A stretch of 64,000 bases of DNA from Nostoc sp. T09 (GCF_002154695.1 NZ_MTAV01000044.1:1-64000); one strand, 5' to 3'; counted from the first letter of the stretch, positions 20,710 to 30,228 are shown. Notes: a model not told the origin generated them from the sequence alone. Translations and numbers: made by a program.

Positions 20710-20727
20710 ATCGCCTGTCGAGGCGAT
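20710..20727. repeat. Short hairpin
   Basis: ATCGCCT-GTCG-AGGCGAT forms a 7-bp stem. Read on the minus strand it is followed by ATTTTAT, so it may end the crcB transcripts, although it lies about 100 bases past the stop. The rest of 20614-20825 shows nothing. Confidence 0.35.
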
Positions 20728-20825
20728 CAAATTTAGTTCACAATTAATCCATTCTTAATATTAAATACTTTTTTAATTAAAATGAAGCAGAAAGACTGCC
20801 TCATCTCAAAGTTGTGTTTACGCCG

Positions 20826-21245
20826 CTAGATATCAGATGAATTGGACTTAGAATTAAGGCTACCTAAAGTTACCCCCAATTGCACAGCAACCATCCCAAC
20901 TACCATACTACCTAACCAATAGAGTAGAGCTACTGTTGTATTGCCTTTATCTATTTGGGTAAATGTTTCTAATCCGAAAGTCGAAAAAGTGGTATAGGCA
21001 CCACAAAAACCAGTTGCGATCGCTAACCGAATTTCCGGTGAAAGGCTTTTAAACTTTTGCTCGTTTAAGGTATAAAACAAAGCAATAATAAAACAGCCCA
21101 TTACATTAATAAAAAACGTTCCATAGTAGGAAAAATCTTTACCAAAAGTTGCTTTGGTAAATTCAGTTATAAAGTAGCGTCCTAAAGCACCTGGAATAGC
21201 ACCCAAAGCGATTGCCATGACGGTGCGAACAAAAGTATTTTGCAT
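20826..21245 (-). CDS. crcB: Fluoride channel CrcB/FluC, copy 1
   Basis: Small dual-topology membrane channel that expels fluoride. From ATG 21245 it has 139 residues with four membrane helices and the family motifs GALGRYF, GTFFINVMGCF (pore asparagine), and GFCGAYTTFSTFGLE with the conserved phenylalanine/threonine track. A longer frame to 21284 adds 13 unconserved residues. It lies 68 bases downstream of a second crcB on the same strand, so the two are probably co-transcribed. Confidence 0.93.
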   Translation of the reverse strand: MQNTFVRTVMAIALGAIPGALGRYFITEFTKATFGKDFSYYGTFFINVMGCFIIALFYTLNEQKFKSLSPEIRLAIATGFCGAYTTFSTFGLETFTQIDKGNTTVALLYWLGSMVVGMVAVQLGVTLGSLNSKSNSSDI

Positions 21246-21313
21246 TATCAAAAGTTTTCTTTGTAATTCAGTAATTGGATACAAATTATTATTTTCGCTC
21301 TAGTAAATCGGTA

Positions 21314-21709
21314 TTATCCTAAAATTAGCTGCGCTAAATAACGACCTAATATAATACCAATTACCGCTAAAATTGCACTGCCTGCCCAGTAAAAAATGCT
21401 GGCTCCCTGTTTACCATTCCGCCACAGCGTCAATGTATCGTATCCGTAGGTTGAAAAAGTTGTATAAGAACCTAAAAAACCAGTTCTTACCAGCAAATCC
21501 ATCTCAGGTGGAAATCCTTGAATTCCCTTAAATAAGGTGAAGCAAAAGCCCATTAGTAAACAGCCTGTGAAATTGATAATAAAAGTACCGTAAGGAAAGT
21601 TTGTTCCTAAAGCTCTTTTGCAAAATTCCGTCAGATAATAGCGACTCACAGCACCAGGAATCGCACCGATAGCGATCGCAAGTACACTGAACAAAGTAAC
21701 ATTTTGCAC
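21314..21709 (-). CDS. crcB: Fluoride channel CrcB/FluC, copy 2
   Basis: A 131-residue paralogue of the neighbouring crcB, with GAVSRYYL, GTFIINFTGCL and GFLGSYTTFSTYGYD. The start is GTG at 21709, aligned with the MQN start of the other copy, with AGGGG about 10 bases upstream. FluC works as an antiparallel dimer; paired genes may make a heterodimer with fixed opposite orientations, as known for CrcB pairs in some bacteria. No fluoride riboswitch was seen upstream. Confidence 0.93.
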   Translation of the reverse strand: MQNVTLFSVLAIAIGAIPGAVSRYYLTEFCKRALGTNFPYGTFIINFTGCLLMGFCFTLFKGIQGFPPEMDLLVRTGFLGSYTTFSTYGYDTLTLWRNGKQGASIFYWAGSAILAVIGIILGRYLAQLILG

Positions 21710-21826
21710 TAATTAACACACCCCTTAGCTAATTACATCCACTCGCAAGGAATTTAACTACCGAAAGTCAAAACCCTTAAGAATTTAAGGTAATAGGACA
21801 CGACCGTAAAGTCTAATGCTTTATAA

Positions 21827-22072
21827 GCATTCACGCCAAATCTGCACCTGTTTGCCGATAGCCATGCCTCAATGATTGCTCTGGTTGCAGCAGGGCGAGG
21901 GGTAGCCATCATGCCAAACGAGGCGGAAGCACTACCTTATCCCCAAGTTGTGTTTATGCGGCTCCACCATCCCATACACTACGCCCGATCGGCTGCCGTA
22001 TGGCGGAAAGAAACACCTGCTAAATCTTTAGATAAATTTATCAAAATTCTGTTTGAGCATGTTCAAGAGTAA
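21827..22072 (+). pseudogene. Fragment of a LysR-type regulator (effector domain end)
   Basis: The open frame from 21827 encodes only the last 80 or so residues of a LysR substrate-binding domain: MIALVAAGRGVAIMPNEAE matches the usual LVAAGLGVALVP segment, followed by RSAAVWRKETPAKSLDKFI and the stop. A stop codon at 21824 ends the frame, and no helix-turn-helix part is found upstream. This is the decayed 3' end of a regulator gene. Confidence 0.75.
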
Positions 22073-22303
22073 TATCAGGTGCGGTTGCTCACCTGCGTTC
22101 GTTTTCATCTGATAAGGTATGTTATTGACTTTAGTCCTAACGCACCGTTAATTTACGACTTTTGGTCAACTAATGCCTGGTATTTCAACTTGTGGTCAAT
22201 TAAATACTTGTAGATGGGTTTTTCTGCTGAGATCGCAGTTCACCTCATCACTGCGATCGCATACTCTATTGACTCCTCCCGCTGACACATATACAATTCA
22301 GAT

Positions 22304-22506
22304 CGAGTAGAAGGGGAGTAGCTGCTGGTTTTGAATTACCAGCGCATCTGAATCAACATACTGGCGATGAGCCTGGTTCAGATGACAAATATTAGATATT
22401 TGGAAGCGAGACCTTCACTAAGTTCACACCAAAATGTGTGAAGCTTGGTGAAGTTTTAGCGCTTTCATCAAGCTTCACATCGTTCAACGATTTTTCAGGA
22501 GCTTGA
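22304..22506 (+). promoter_or_regulatory. yybP-ykoY manganese riboswitch with translational expression platform
   Basis: The aptamer shows the two signature internal loops: GGGGAGTAGC (22313-22322) and GCGAGACC (22406-22413). P1 forms between 22306-22314 and 22412-22419, a P2-type hairpin is CTGGT...ACCAG (22324-22342), and CATCTGAA pairs with TTCAGATG (22345-22384) around GATGAGCCTGG. Downstream, segment A (22412-22429) can pair either with P1 or with segment B (22435-22452); B can pair instead with C (22466-22479); and C can pair with GGAGCTTGA (22498-22506), which contains the Shine-Dalgarno. Mn2+ binding should stabilise P1, free B to hold C, and expose the ribosome site. The downstream gene is a UPF0016 Mn exporter, as known for this riboswitch class. 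Confidence 0.85.
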
Positions 22507-22510
22507 GAGA

Positions 22511-23131
22511 GTGCTAACAGCTTTTACCGCAGGTTTGTTACTAATTACAGTTTCAGAGCTAGGTGATAAAACATTTTTTATCGCCGTAATTTTAGCAATG
22601 CACCACTCGCGGCGTTTAGTATTCATCGGGGTGATAGCCGCTTTAGCTGCAATGACAATCCTTTCGGTGATATTAGGACAAACGGTATCTTTGCTGCCAA
22701 AGGTTTATATTCATTATGCTGAAATCGCTTTGTTTATTGCTTTTGGTATCAAGCTCCTGTATCAAGCTAGTAAGATGTCTCCCGCCAGTTGTGATACGGA
22801 AGTAGTAGAAGAAGCCGAAGCTGCGGTGAAGCAAGCCGATTTACAATTACCTAAACGCAAAACGCAACTGGCAATTATCACCGAAGCCTTTGTTTTGACA
22901 TTTATGGCAGAGTGGGGCGATCGCACGCAAATTGCTACTATTGCTCTAGCAGCCGGGAATAATCCAATTGGGGTAACTATAGGTGCAGTGTTAGGACACG
23001 CTATTTGTGCTGCGATCGCAGTGATTGGTGGCAAAATGATTGCAGGTAGAATCTCTGAACGTCAACTAACTTTGATTGGTGGATGCTTGTTTTTAGTCTT
23101 TGGTGTTGTTGCTGCTATTGAAGGAGCATAA
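22511..23131 (+). CDS. mnx: Manganese exporter of the GDT1/UPF0016 (TMEM165) family
   Basis: Membrane transporter that moves Mn2+ (and possibly Ca2+) out of the cytosol; the Synechocystis member Mnx protects against manganese excess. The 206-residue protein has six helices in two halves, each with the family signature: ELGDKT (16-21) and EWGDRT (about 135-140). GTG start at 22511 with GGAG nine bases upstream. The preceding yybP-ykoY riboswitch gives independent support for a Mn role. The symbol follows the Synechocystis name by family and context. Confidence 0.9.
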   Translation: MLTAFTAGLLLITVSELGDKTFFIAVILAMHHSRRLVFIGVIAALAAMTILSVILGQTVSLLPKVYIHYAEIALFIAFGIKLLYQASKMSPASCDTEVVEEAEAAVKQADLQLPKRKTQLAIITEAFVLTFMAEWGDRTQIATIALAAGNNPIGVTIGAVLGHAICAAIAVIGGKMIAGRISERQLTLIGGCLFLVFGVVAAIEGA

Positions 23132-23273
23132 TCAAAAGCAAAGTTCAAATTGTTGGTGTCTTTGTGGTCAACAAATTATTTTTAAACTACGAAGACACTA
23201 CGATACTAATAAAAATATCTTTTTGTACTAAAGTTTGGTTTAATCAGAAAGTGTATATAGTTTATAAGACTAT

Positions 23274-24662
23274 TTAGTTTTTATCAATAGGAATTTCAAT
23301 ACAAAATTCTGTACCTTGTCCTACTTCAGATAGAAACCACATAGTTCCACCGTGTTTTTCTTCAATAATTTGCCGACTTATAGACAATCCCAATCCGGTT
23401 CCTTTGCCTACAGGTTTAGTAGTAAACATCGGTTCAGATAATCGCTGTTTGACTTCTTCTTTCATGCCAATACCATTGTCGGCAATTTGAATTATCACCA
23501 CTGAACGCTGTTCATTAATATCAGTACGAATTCTAATCTGCCCTTGGTATTCTCTCACTGAAAAATTACTATTGACAAATGACTCTTCTATTGCATCAAT
23601 TCCATTAGCGAAGAGATTCATAAAAACTTGGTTCAGCGGACCTGGAAAACATTCTACCAGTGGCAAAGTTCCATACTCTTTAATAACTTGAATTTCCGGA
23701 CGTTCAGGGTTAGCTTTGAGGCGGTATTGCAAAATTAATAATGTAGAGTCAATACCTTCATGAATATCTGTAGGTTGGGCAATTGTATCATCTCGGCGGG
23801 AAAAGTGCCTGAGTGCATGAATCATCTGTGTCATCCGCTTTGTGCCTTTATGCATAGATGAGATGATTTCTGGAAAGTCGCATATCAAGTAATCTATATC
23901 AATTTCATCTATTTTGTTGATTATTTCTTCCTCAGGCTGAGGATAATATTTTTGATAGAGACGTAACAAATCAATAAAGTTTTGAGTATATTCTGAGGCG
24001 TGACCTAGATTGCCTAAAATAAAGTTGACTGGATTATTAATTTCATGGGCAATCCCAGCAACTAATTCACCAAGGGCAGACATTTTTTCTCGTTGTACCA
24101 AGCTAACTTGAGCTTGGTGAAGATTATGTAGAGCTTGAGACAGTTGAGATGTTCTTTCTTCTACGCGCTGCTCTAACTCTTGAGTCAGCTTTTGTAACTT
24201 CGCTTCAGCTGCAAGACGTTCTGCTACTTCTTGTTTAAGTTGCTGATTTTGAGCTTGCTGTTGCTTGGTGAGGTTACGTATTTTGAGATGAGTCTTAACA
24301 CGAGCCAGTACTTCTTCTTGCTCAAATGGCTTAGTAATGTAATCTACCGCACCTAAACTGAATCCTTTAACTTTATCGACAGTTTCTGAGAGGGCTGTCA
24401 TAAAGATTATCGGGATATCACAGGTCACAAGATTTGATTTTAAGCGATCGCAGGTGGTAAATCCGTCAATTCCCGGCATCATCACATCCAATAAAATGAT
24501 ATCAGGACAAGCATATTCAGCTTGAGCGATCGCACCTTCACCATTTACAGCAACCAATATCTCCCAACCAGTATCCATCAATGCTTCCGATAGCACTTCC
24601 AAATTATTGGGGTTATCATCCACAATCAAAATTACTCCTGTTTCCAGAGCAGATATATTCAT
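23274..24662 (-). CDS. Receiver-histidine kinase (REC-coiled coil-HisKA-HATPase)
   Basis: A 462-residue soluble signalling protein. The receiver domain (about 12-130) has the phosphoacceptor in LLDVMMPGIDGF (about D58) and the conserved KPF lysine. A coiled coil (about 135-190) leads to a HisKA-like segment with GIAHEINNPVNF (His206) and an ATPase domain with the N box (MNLFANGIDA), DNGIGM and GKGTGLGL. Its ATG overlaps the stop of the upstream hybrid kinase by four bases (ATGA), so translation is probably coupled. Third gene of a three-gene operon; likely takes phosphate from that kinase. Confidence 0.9.
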   Translation of the reverse strand: MNISALETGVILIVDDNPNNLEVLSEALMDTGWEILVAVNGEGAIAQAEYACPDIILLDVMMPGIDGFTTCDRLKSNLVTCDIPIIFMTALSETVDKVKGFSLGAVDYITKPFEQEEVLARVKTHLKIRNLTKQQQAQNQQLKQEVAERLAAEAKLQKLTQELEQRVEERTSQLSQALHNLHQAQVSLVQREKMSALGELVAGIAHEINNPVNFILGNLGHASEYTQNFIDLLRLYQKYYPQPEEEIINKIDEIDIDYLICDFPEIISSMHKGTKRMTQMIHALRHFSRRDDTIAQPTDIHEGIDSTLLILQYRLKANPERPEIQVIKEYGTLPLVECFPGPLNQVFMNLFANGIDAIEESFVNSNFSVREYQGQIRIRTDINEQRSVVIIQIADNGIGMKEEVKQRLSEPMFTTKPVGKGTGLGLSISRQIIEEKHGGTMWFLSEVGQGTEFCIEIPIDKN

Positions 24663-27373
24663 TGTTCACCTTCTCGATATAGCTGAATAAATTCCTTGAT
24701 TTTTTCGATTTGAAAGCTTTTTGCCAGTTGCAGTAACTCTTCAGCAAAAGGTACAAACTTTTCATCTAAATTTTTTAGCTGCTGTGCTTGCTCTCGAATA
24801 GCTTTAATGTTACCTCTCATTGCCAATTCCAAAAGTTGTTCAATTTCTTCAGGTGGAATCACAATTGAGTCAGTACTTTTTTGCTGAGCATTCACAGAAG
24901 TGACTTCTAGGGTTTTTTGTTCTTGTGGTGACTCATAAATCCACTCAAATTGCAAGTGTTGCTGTAACTTCTCAAATAATTTATCTGCTTGCACTGGTTT
25001 TAGTAGAAAATCATTGCTACCAGATTCTAGACTTTGATGCGCTTCAGATTGAAATATATCAGTAGAAGAAAAAATAATTGGCAACTCTTGAAATTCTGTT
25101 AGCCTTCGCAGGCGACGGCTCATTTCCAGTCCATCCATATCAGGCATAGCGAAGTCAGTAATAATCAAGTCTGGTTGAAATTGAACTGCTTTATCTAAGC
25201 CTTCTTGACCGTTAAATGCCTCTGCTATTTCAAAGCCCATATCTCCTATAAGATTAATAATTACCGAACTGTTTTCTATATTGTCATCGACAATCAAGAT
25301 TTTTCGTTTATTGCCAGTAATTCCTATAATCTTTTTAGGAACAGCTACGCCAGAACTAGTTTGCTGATGAGTATTGATGAGTGTTTCACGATCCGATTTT
25401 CCTGGGCCATTTTCGTAAATCCATTCAATCTGTAAATATTTCTGTAGCTTTTCTAGTAAATCATCAGCATGTACAGGTTTGGGGAGAAAGTCATCTGCAC
25501 CAACTCCTATACTCTTGTGTTCGTCAGATTCAAAGACGCTGGCAGATGAAACAATGATTACCAATTCCCCAAATTCTGGCATTTGTCGGAGGCGGCGTGT
25601 TAGTTCAAAGCCATCCATTACAGGCATTGTCAAGTCAGTAATTATTAAATCAGGCAAAAATTGCAAAGCTTTTTCTAAAGCTTCCTGACCATCAGTTGCT
25701 TCTGCCATTTCAAATCCAATTTCCTCTAGCAAATTGACAACAACAGAACGGTTTTCCCACTTATCATCAACAATCAAAATCCTGCGTTTACCATTGGCTA
25801 TACCAACAATTCTGCCATCAGTTACAACTTTAGCCGATTGTATCCAGTCAGCCGATTCTTGTAAGTCTAAGTCAATCCAAAAAGTACTACCCTGACCTAA
25901 CTCACTTTTGACCTGAATTTTACTGCCCATTAATTGCACAATCTTCTGACTAATTGCTAAACCTAACCCTGTGCCTTCTGATTGCTTTTTAGTATCTCCG
26001 ACTTGCTCAAATGGTAAAAATATTTTAGCTACCTGTTCTTGGCTCATTCCAATTCCAGTGTCAGCAATTTGGCAGCGAATTGTCTTAGTTATTTGTTGGC
26101 TATTCTCGGTTAACGAAGGTTGCTCAACACAGCTAACATCAAACTTCACTCCTCCTTTTTCTGTGAACTTAATAGCATTGCCTAACAAATTAATTAATAC
26201 TTGTCGCAGTCGCTTTTCATCTGCGCAAATGCCAATAGGTAAATCTGAAGTTGGTTGATAAATAAATGAAATACCTTTTTGGTCAGCACGAATCCGACAA
26301 ATTTCCACAACACTTTGCAGAAATGCGGGAAAATGGAAGTCATGGTTGTAAAGTTCCATTTTCTGAGCTTCTATTTTGGATAAATCTAGAATATCAGTAA
26401 TTAATGTTAGTAGATGTGAACCGCATTGATGAATAATTCTTAAGCCATTTTGCTGTTTAGTAGTTAAGTTTCGATCGCGTTGGAGAATTTGAGCATAACC
26501 CAGAATGCCATTGAGTGGGGTTCGCAATTCGTGGCTCATGTTAGCCAAAAATTCACTTTTGGCACGATTCGCTCGGTCGGCAAGTTCTTTTTTTCCTTCT
26601 AAGGAGCGGTAAGATTCAGCTAAGGTTGCAGCCATTTGATTAAATGCATCTGCTAGTTGTTCAATTTCATCTTTAGTTTGAATATTTAAGCGGTATTCTA
26701 GATTTCCCTTGCCGATGATTGCTGCTCCTTGTTGCAACTTTTGAATTGAGCGAATTACTGGGAGGAGAATCAACAATAATTGACCGACAAAAACCAGCAG
26801 CATAGATAAAATGAGAATTTGTCTGACCAGTTGAGTATTATGTTTAAAATGCTCAAATTCTTGCTTTGCTAACACATCCTGTTTTTGTAGCTTCTGAATT
26901 AAGACATCTAAATAGAGTTCAATATCCCTAGAAAAAGCGTTAATAACTCGAAAATCCTGTTGAGATTCGGCTAATTCTAGGGGTTTTTCGATATGAGATT
27001 GACTGGTTAGTTCTGTGACTAGTTCAGCAAGAAGACTATGGCGATCGCGGATTTTGCCTAACTCCGAAGCTATCCCTGGATTTAAATTTTCAAGCTCAGA
27101 CAAATCTGTAACGAATGCAGTTAATGCGTCTTGGTATTTCACCAAACTGGCAGTATCGCGCCTTAGTAAAATTATGTCTTTGAGTGCAGCTACCTGGTTA
27201 TTTAAAGCAACATTTATTTTTAAAATAGTTGTCAAAGCTTTAGCATTTTTAGCTTGAGTATCCTGCGCTGTACTTTCGGCTTGCCTGATGAAGATGTCAC
27301 CGCCAATTAAAGTGGAAACAACTAGTCCAACGACAATCGCAGACGACCCAATGCACTTGGTCGTGATTCGCAT
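24659..27373 (-). CDS. Hybrid sensor histidine kinase with two receiver domains
   Basis: A 904-residue membrane kinase. Two membrane helices (about 9-30 and 186-206) bracket a helical periplasmic sensor of about 150 residues; HAMP (about 207-260), HisKA with [10 protein letters not shown] (His281), HATPase with DTGIGM and GTGLGLA, and two receivers (starting near 527 and 689, with [10 protein letters not shown] and [10 protein letters not shown]) follow; the tail is helical, and an Hpt-type phosphotransfer role there cannot be shown. It starts 14 bases after a PhnD-like lipoprotein gene and overlaps the next kinase gene. Inference: the lipoprotein supplies the ligand signal to the periplasmic domain. 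Confidence 0.92.
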   Translation of the reverse strand: MRITTKCIGSSAIVVGLVVSTLIGGDIFIRQAESTAQDTQAKNAKALTTILKINVALNNQVAALKDIILLRRDTASLVKYQDALTAFVTDLSELENLNPGIASELGKIRDRHSLLAELVTELTSQSHIEKPLELAESQQDFRVINAFSRDIELYLDVLIQKLQKQDVLAKQEFEHFKHNTQLVRQILILSMLLVFVGQLLLILLPVIRSIQKLQQGAAIIGKGNLEYRLNIQTKDEIEQLADAFNQMAATLAESYRSLEGKKELADRANRAKSEFLANMSHELRTPLNGILGYAQILQRDRNLTTKQQNGLRIIHQCGSHLLTLITDILDLSKIEAQKMELYNHDFHFPAFLQSVVEICRIRADQKGISFIYQPTSDLPIGICADEKRLRQVLINLLGNAIKFTEKGGVKFDVSCVEQPSLTENSQQITKTIRCQIADTGIGMSQEQVAKIFLPFEQVGDTKKQSEGTGLGLAISQKIVQLMGSKIQVKSELGQGSTFWIDLDLQESADWIQSAKVVTDGRIVGIANGKRRILIVDDKWENRSVVVNLLEEIGFEMAEATDGQEALEKALQFLPDLIITDLTMPVMDGFELTRRLRQMPEFGELVIIVSSASVFESDEHKSIGVGADDFLPKPVHADDLLEKLQKYLQIEWIYENGPGKSDRETLINTHQQTSSGVAVPKKIIGITGNKRKILIVDDNIENSSVIINLIGDMGFEIAEAFNGQEGLDKAVQFQPDLIITDFAMPDMDGLEMSRRLRRLTEFQELPIIFSSTDIFQSEAHQSLESGSNDFLLKPVQADKLFEKLQQHLQFEWIYESPQEQKTLEVTSVNAQQKSTDSIVIPPEEIEQLLELAMRGNIKAIREQAQQLKNLDEKFVPFAEELLQLAKSFQIEKIKEFIQLYREGEQ

Positions 27374-27387
27374 AATTTTGTGTCGCC

Positions 27388-28356
27388 TTATTTAGTTGGA
27401 ACTCGCTTTTGAAACTCTCTAATGATGTCGTAATCTCCATCTTGCACCAAAGTATATCCGGCTCCGATTGCGCCACTAGGATCTATCAGACCTGCTGGTG
27501 CGTCGATCAGTGCCTTTTTCAAGGTATGTTTCAATTCGATAGAGACTTTACTAGAAGCAACAATAGGTACGCTAGGAAGAGGAACAGATTCCCAGATAAT
27601 TGTGTATTTTCTTGGGTCAAACTTTCCCTCTTTGACTTGCTCAGTATACGATCGCCGATCATCTGCGATCGCATCTACTTCTCCTTTGGCTAAAGCTTGC
27701 TTTGATTTATCATGACTGCCAGAGAAAACTACCAAGCTAAAGTCTTTGTTGGGGTTGATGCCAAATTCCTGCAATTTAGCCATTGGTACAACATATCCAG
27801 AAGTCGATAACTTGGTGACAAAAGCAAATCGCTTGCCTTTCAAATCTTGTAGAGTTTTGATACCACTAGTCTTGCTAGTAATAATTACAGATGTGTACCA
27901 AGGTCGCTTAGTGTCTCGATTAATTGGGGAAACAAGGGGTTCAATTTTAGGATCGCGAAGATGGGCTGCGATGTAGCTACTCGGCCCGAGGTATGCTAGT
28001 TCTGCCTTCCCTTGAATTAAGGCTTCAACGGCTTGATCGTAATCCTTGGTAATTTGAAATTTAAAGGGTCGCTTCAGTGCTTGAGACAAATAGTCAGCCA
28101 AAGGTTGAAGTTGCTTGTCTTGCTCAGTTGTAACCTGCCAAGGAATAACTGCCATTGTGAGAGTTGCTTGTTCGTCTCCTGCTTGATTGGGTGCGCTAGC
28201 AGGCGACTGAGCAGTAATTGGTTGAGTTGCAGATGAACTTTCACGAGTGGGAGTACAGGCTGTACTAAATATAGCGATCGCTAATGCTGAAATCGAGAAA
28301 GTAGCCTTTTTGCTAGGGAAACTATCCACAACTTTACAAAAAAGTTGCTGATACAT
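27388..28356 (-). CDS. PhnD-like periplasmic binding lipoprotein
   Basis: A 322-residue phosphate/phosphite/phosphonate-type substrate-binding protein. The N-terminus has a hydrophobic stretch ending in the lipobox FSTAC (Cys34), then a low-complexity linker and two lobes with family motifs such as VIPWQVTTEQDKQLQPLADY, LGPSSYIAA and KGKRFAFVTKLSTSGYVVP. No ABC permease or ATPase gene is nearby. AAGGA lies nine bases upstream of the ATG. First gene of an operon with two kinases, which points to a sensing rather than an uptake role. Confidence 0.88.
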   Translation of the reverse strand: MYQQLFCKVVDSFPSKKATFSISALAIAIFSTACTPTRESSSATQPITAQSPASAPNQAGDEQATLTMAVIPWQVTTEQDKQLQPLADYLSQALKRPFKFQITKDYDQAVEALIQGKAELAYLGPSSYIAAHLRDPKIEPLVSPINRDTKRPWYTSVIITSKTSGIKTLQDLKGKRFAFVTKLSTSGYVVPMAKLQEFGINPNKDFSLVVFSGSHDKSKQALAKGEVDAIADDRRSYTEQVKEGKFDPRKYTIIWESVPLPSVPIVASSKVSIELKHTLKKALIDAPAGLIDPSGAIGAGYTLVQDGDYDIIREFQKRVPTK

Positions 28357-28727
28357 AAATTTTTTCCTTTTGAAGCCTGTTCTGTGAAAAAAGCTTTACA
28401 TCTTTATTAATCCCAAAACCGTACATTCACTCACATCAACGCTGCTAAATTTTTATTTTTTGGTTTTGTAAGTATTTATGCTTAAAATAGCAGTTTCCAT
28501 TTGGACTTTAATAGAGTCAGGAAAACTTGACGGTGCAAACGTCCAATATGCTCGAATTCCATAGCGATAGCGTTACAGCATGAAGATTTTCCTCGTTTCA
28601 AAAGCACAGATAACCTACCTCAACTGCAACAATTGCATTTTGTCATAGTTCTTGGTTAGGGGAGTTTTGCTAAGTTAGGGGCTGCTATTACAATGGAAAC
28701 TGATCGATTATGAGGATACAGTAAGCA
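28357..28727. other. Divergent intergenic region between the sensor operon and rpsU
   Basis: A 371-base AT-rich gap that must hold the promoters for the PhnD-like/kinase operon (minus) and for rpsU (plus). I see no Pho-box-like direct repeats, no riboswitch and no hidden open frame. A GAGGA element precedes the rpsU start. Confidence 0.5.
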
Positions 28728-28907
28728 ATGACCCAAGTGCTTTTAGGAGAGAACGAAGGAATAGATTCAGCGCTGCGTCGGTTTAAGCGCCAAGTTTCCA
28801 AAGCTGGTATATTAGCTGACGTAAAATATCATCGGCACTTTGAAACACCGTTAGAAAAGCGTAAACGTAAAGCAGTGGCAGCTAGACGCAAACGACGTTT
28901 TAAATAA
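28728..28907 (+). CDS. rpsU: 30S ribosomal protein S21
   Basis: A 59-residue basic protein of the small subunit, which helps initiation on mRNA. It reads [20 protein letters not shown], then [19 protein letters not shown] and a lysine/arginine-rich tail ending RRKRRFK, all typical of S21. ATG start at 28728 and TAA at 28905-28907. It lies alone, divergent from the sensor operon; cyanobacteria often have more than one rpsU copy. Confidence 0.95.
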   Translation: MTQVLLGENEGIDSALRRFKRQVSKAGILADVKYHRHFETPLEKRKRKAVAARRKRRFK

Positions 28908-29150
28908 ATCTATTTTCGTAGTGGCGCTGTTTGAAGACAAGTTCTTAAACAAACAACAAGACGTTGCCATGATTCTTACAAAAATTAATCAATATTTACC
29001 GCACCCTGATTGGGGTGTGAGTTAATTCCTTTCCCCATGTCTGGGGCGTCTCAAATGTCGTAGGTATGGTTGGATGGAGTTAGCGATAATCGCTACCCAT
29101 CAACCAAAATCAATGTCAGATAACCGTTTAGTTTTTTCCGAGCAAGCTGA

Positions 29151-29792
29151 CTAAGACTCAGAAGTTTCGATGGTGCGGCTGTTACAACGGTTCATAGCCT
29201 TTTCTACTCCTTGTTTGAGGCTGAGTTCTATGCACTCAACTACAAATTGAAGTACAAGAGACATCATTTGAGTTTCGCTAGCAGAAAAACGTCCCAGCAC
29301 ATGGGAGACAGTCCCAGAGTGGTCGGTATTGGTTGCACATTTTGGTTTACCAATACCGATACGCAAACGTGGAAAGTTTTGGGAACTCAAATGTGCGATC
29401 GTGCTTTTCATTCCATTATGACCCCCGGCGGAACCAGACAAGCGCAGGCGAGTCTTTCCTAGCGGTAAATCCATATCATCGTAAATTACCAACACTGACT
29501 CTGGCGGTAATTTATACCAACTAGTAACTGCATGTATAGCCTGTCCTGACCGATTCATATAAGTCAACGGCTTAAGCAAGCGGATTTTCCCACCAATCGG
29601 CGCAACACCTTCACCGTACTCCCCTTGAAACTTACGATTTTCTGTTAAGGGAATTTGCCACGAACGAGAAAGAGCATCAATAGCCGCAAAGCCAATATTG
29701 TGGCGCGTTTGGTCATATTTAGGCTCTGGATTCCCCAACCCGACAATTAGCTGGGGAATTACCAAAACTGGTTTTGTAACAGCCTCTGTCAT
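29151..29792 (-). CDS. pth: Peptidyl-tRNA hydrolase
   Basis: Recycles peptidyl-tRNAs dropped from stalled ribosomes by cleaving the ester bond. From ATG 29792 it has 213 residues, with VGLGNPEPKYDQTRHNIGF (catalytic His31; Asn21 and Tyr26 at the active site), TYMNRSG, and VIYDDMDLP with the catalytic Asp. An upstream in-frame start at 29894 would overlap tatA by 68 bases and add an unconserved leader, so 29792 is chosen. It lies 34 bases after tatA and is probably co-transcribed. Confidence 0.95.
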   Translation of the reverse strand: MTEAVTKPVLVIPQLIVGLGNPEPKYDQTRHNIGFAAIDALSRSWQIPLTENRKFQGEYGEGVAPIGGKIRLLKPLTYMNRSGQAIHAVTSWYKLPPESVLVIYDDMDLPLGKTRLRLSGSAGGHNGMKSTIAHLSSQNFPRLRIGIGKPKCATNTDHSGTVSHVLGRFSASETQMMSLVLQFVVECIELSLKQGVEKAMNRCNSRTIETSES

Positions 29793-29826
29793 TTTGACTC
29801 TAGTCAATCGATATGCAGCACCTAAT

Positions 29827-30099
29827 TTAGCTTTTTGGGGAAGAACTAGCAGTGTCATGCTCCAATTCGGCTGCTTCGATTTGCTTGGGTTCAATTTCAG
29901 CAGTAGTTTTTACAGCTTGTTCTATTTGTTCTGCTTCACGCTTGAACTCGGTTTGAAATTCATTAGAAGCTTCTTGAAAGCCACGAATTGCTTTACCCAA
30001 GCTACGACCAATTTCTGGCAGCTTTTTCGGGCCAAAAACTAATAGTGCTACTACCATAATTACAGCCATTTCCGGCAGGCCAATACCAAATATATTCAT
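29827..30099 (-). CDS. tatA: Sec-independent protein translocase TatA/E
   Basis: A 90-residue pore-forming component of the twin-arginine translocase, which exports folded proteins to the lumen and periplasm. One N-terminal helix (MAVIMVVALLVFGPKKLPEI) with the FGP hinge leads to an amphipathic helix and an acidic tail, the standard TatA plan. ATG start. First gene of a tatA-pth pair; tatC is not in the window. Confidence 0.95.
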   Translation of the reverse strand: MNIFGIGLPEMAVIMVVALLVFGPKKLPEIGRSLGKAIRGFQEASNEFQTEFKREAEQIEQAVKTTAEIEPKQIEAAELEHDTASSSPKS

Positions 30100-30204
30100 G
30101 GGGTTTCTCCTATAAATCTATAGGTCAAGCAGGGAAGGAGAATATTATCTTCCCATTTATCTATGTTGACTTGTTTTGGATTAATTTTTTCAATATGAAA
30201 TCTA

Positions 30205-30228
30205 CAAAGAAACCCGGACGAGCCGGGT
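30205..30228 (-). terminator. Intrinsic terminator of psbH
   Basis: On the minus strand, ACCCGG (30223-30228) pairs with CCGGGT (30212-30217) over a five-base loop, followed by TTCTTT. It lies about 40 bases after the psbH stop and before tatA. Confidence 0.65.

Noticed and set aside
21710-21826. Fluoride riboswitch upstream of the crcB pair
   Set aside because: I looked on the minus strand for the crcB RNA motif and saw none of its conserved segments.
29792-29894. Extended start of peptidyl-tRNA hydrolase
   Set aside because: It would overlap tatA and precede the conserved start by 34 unconserved residues.
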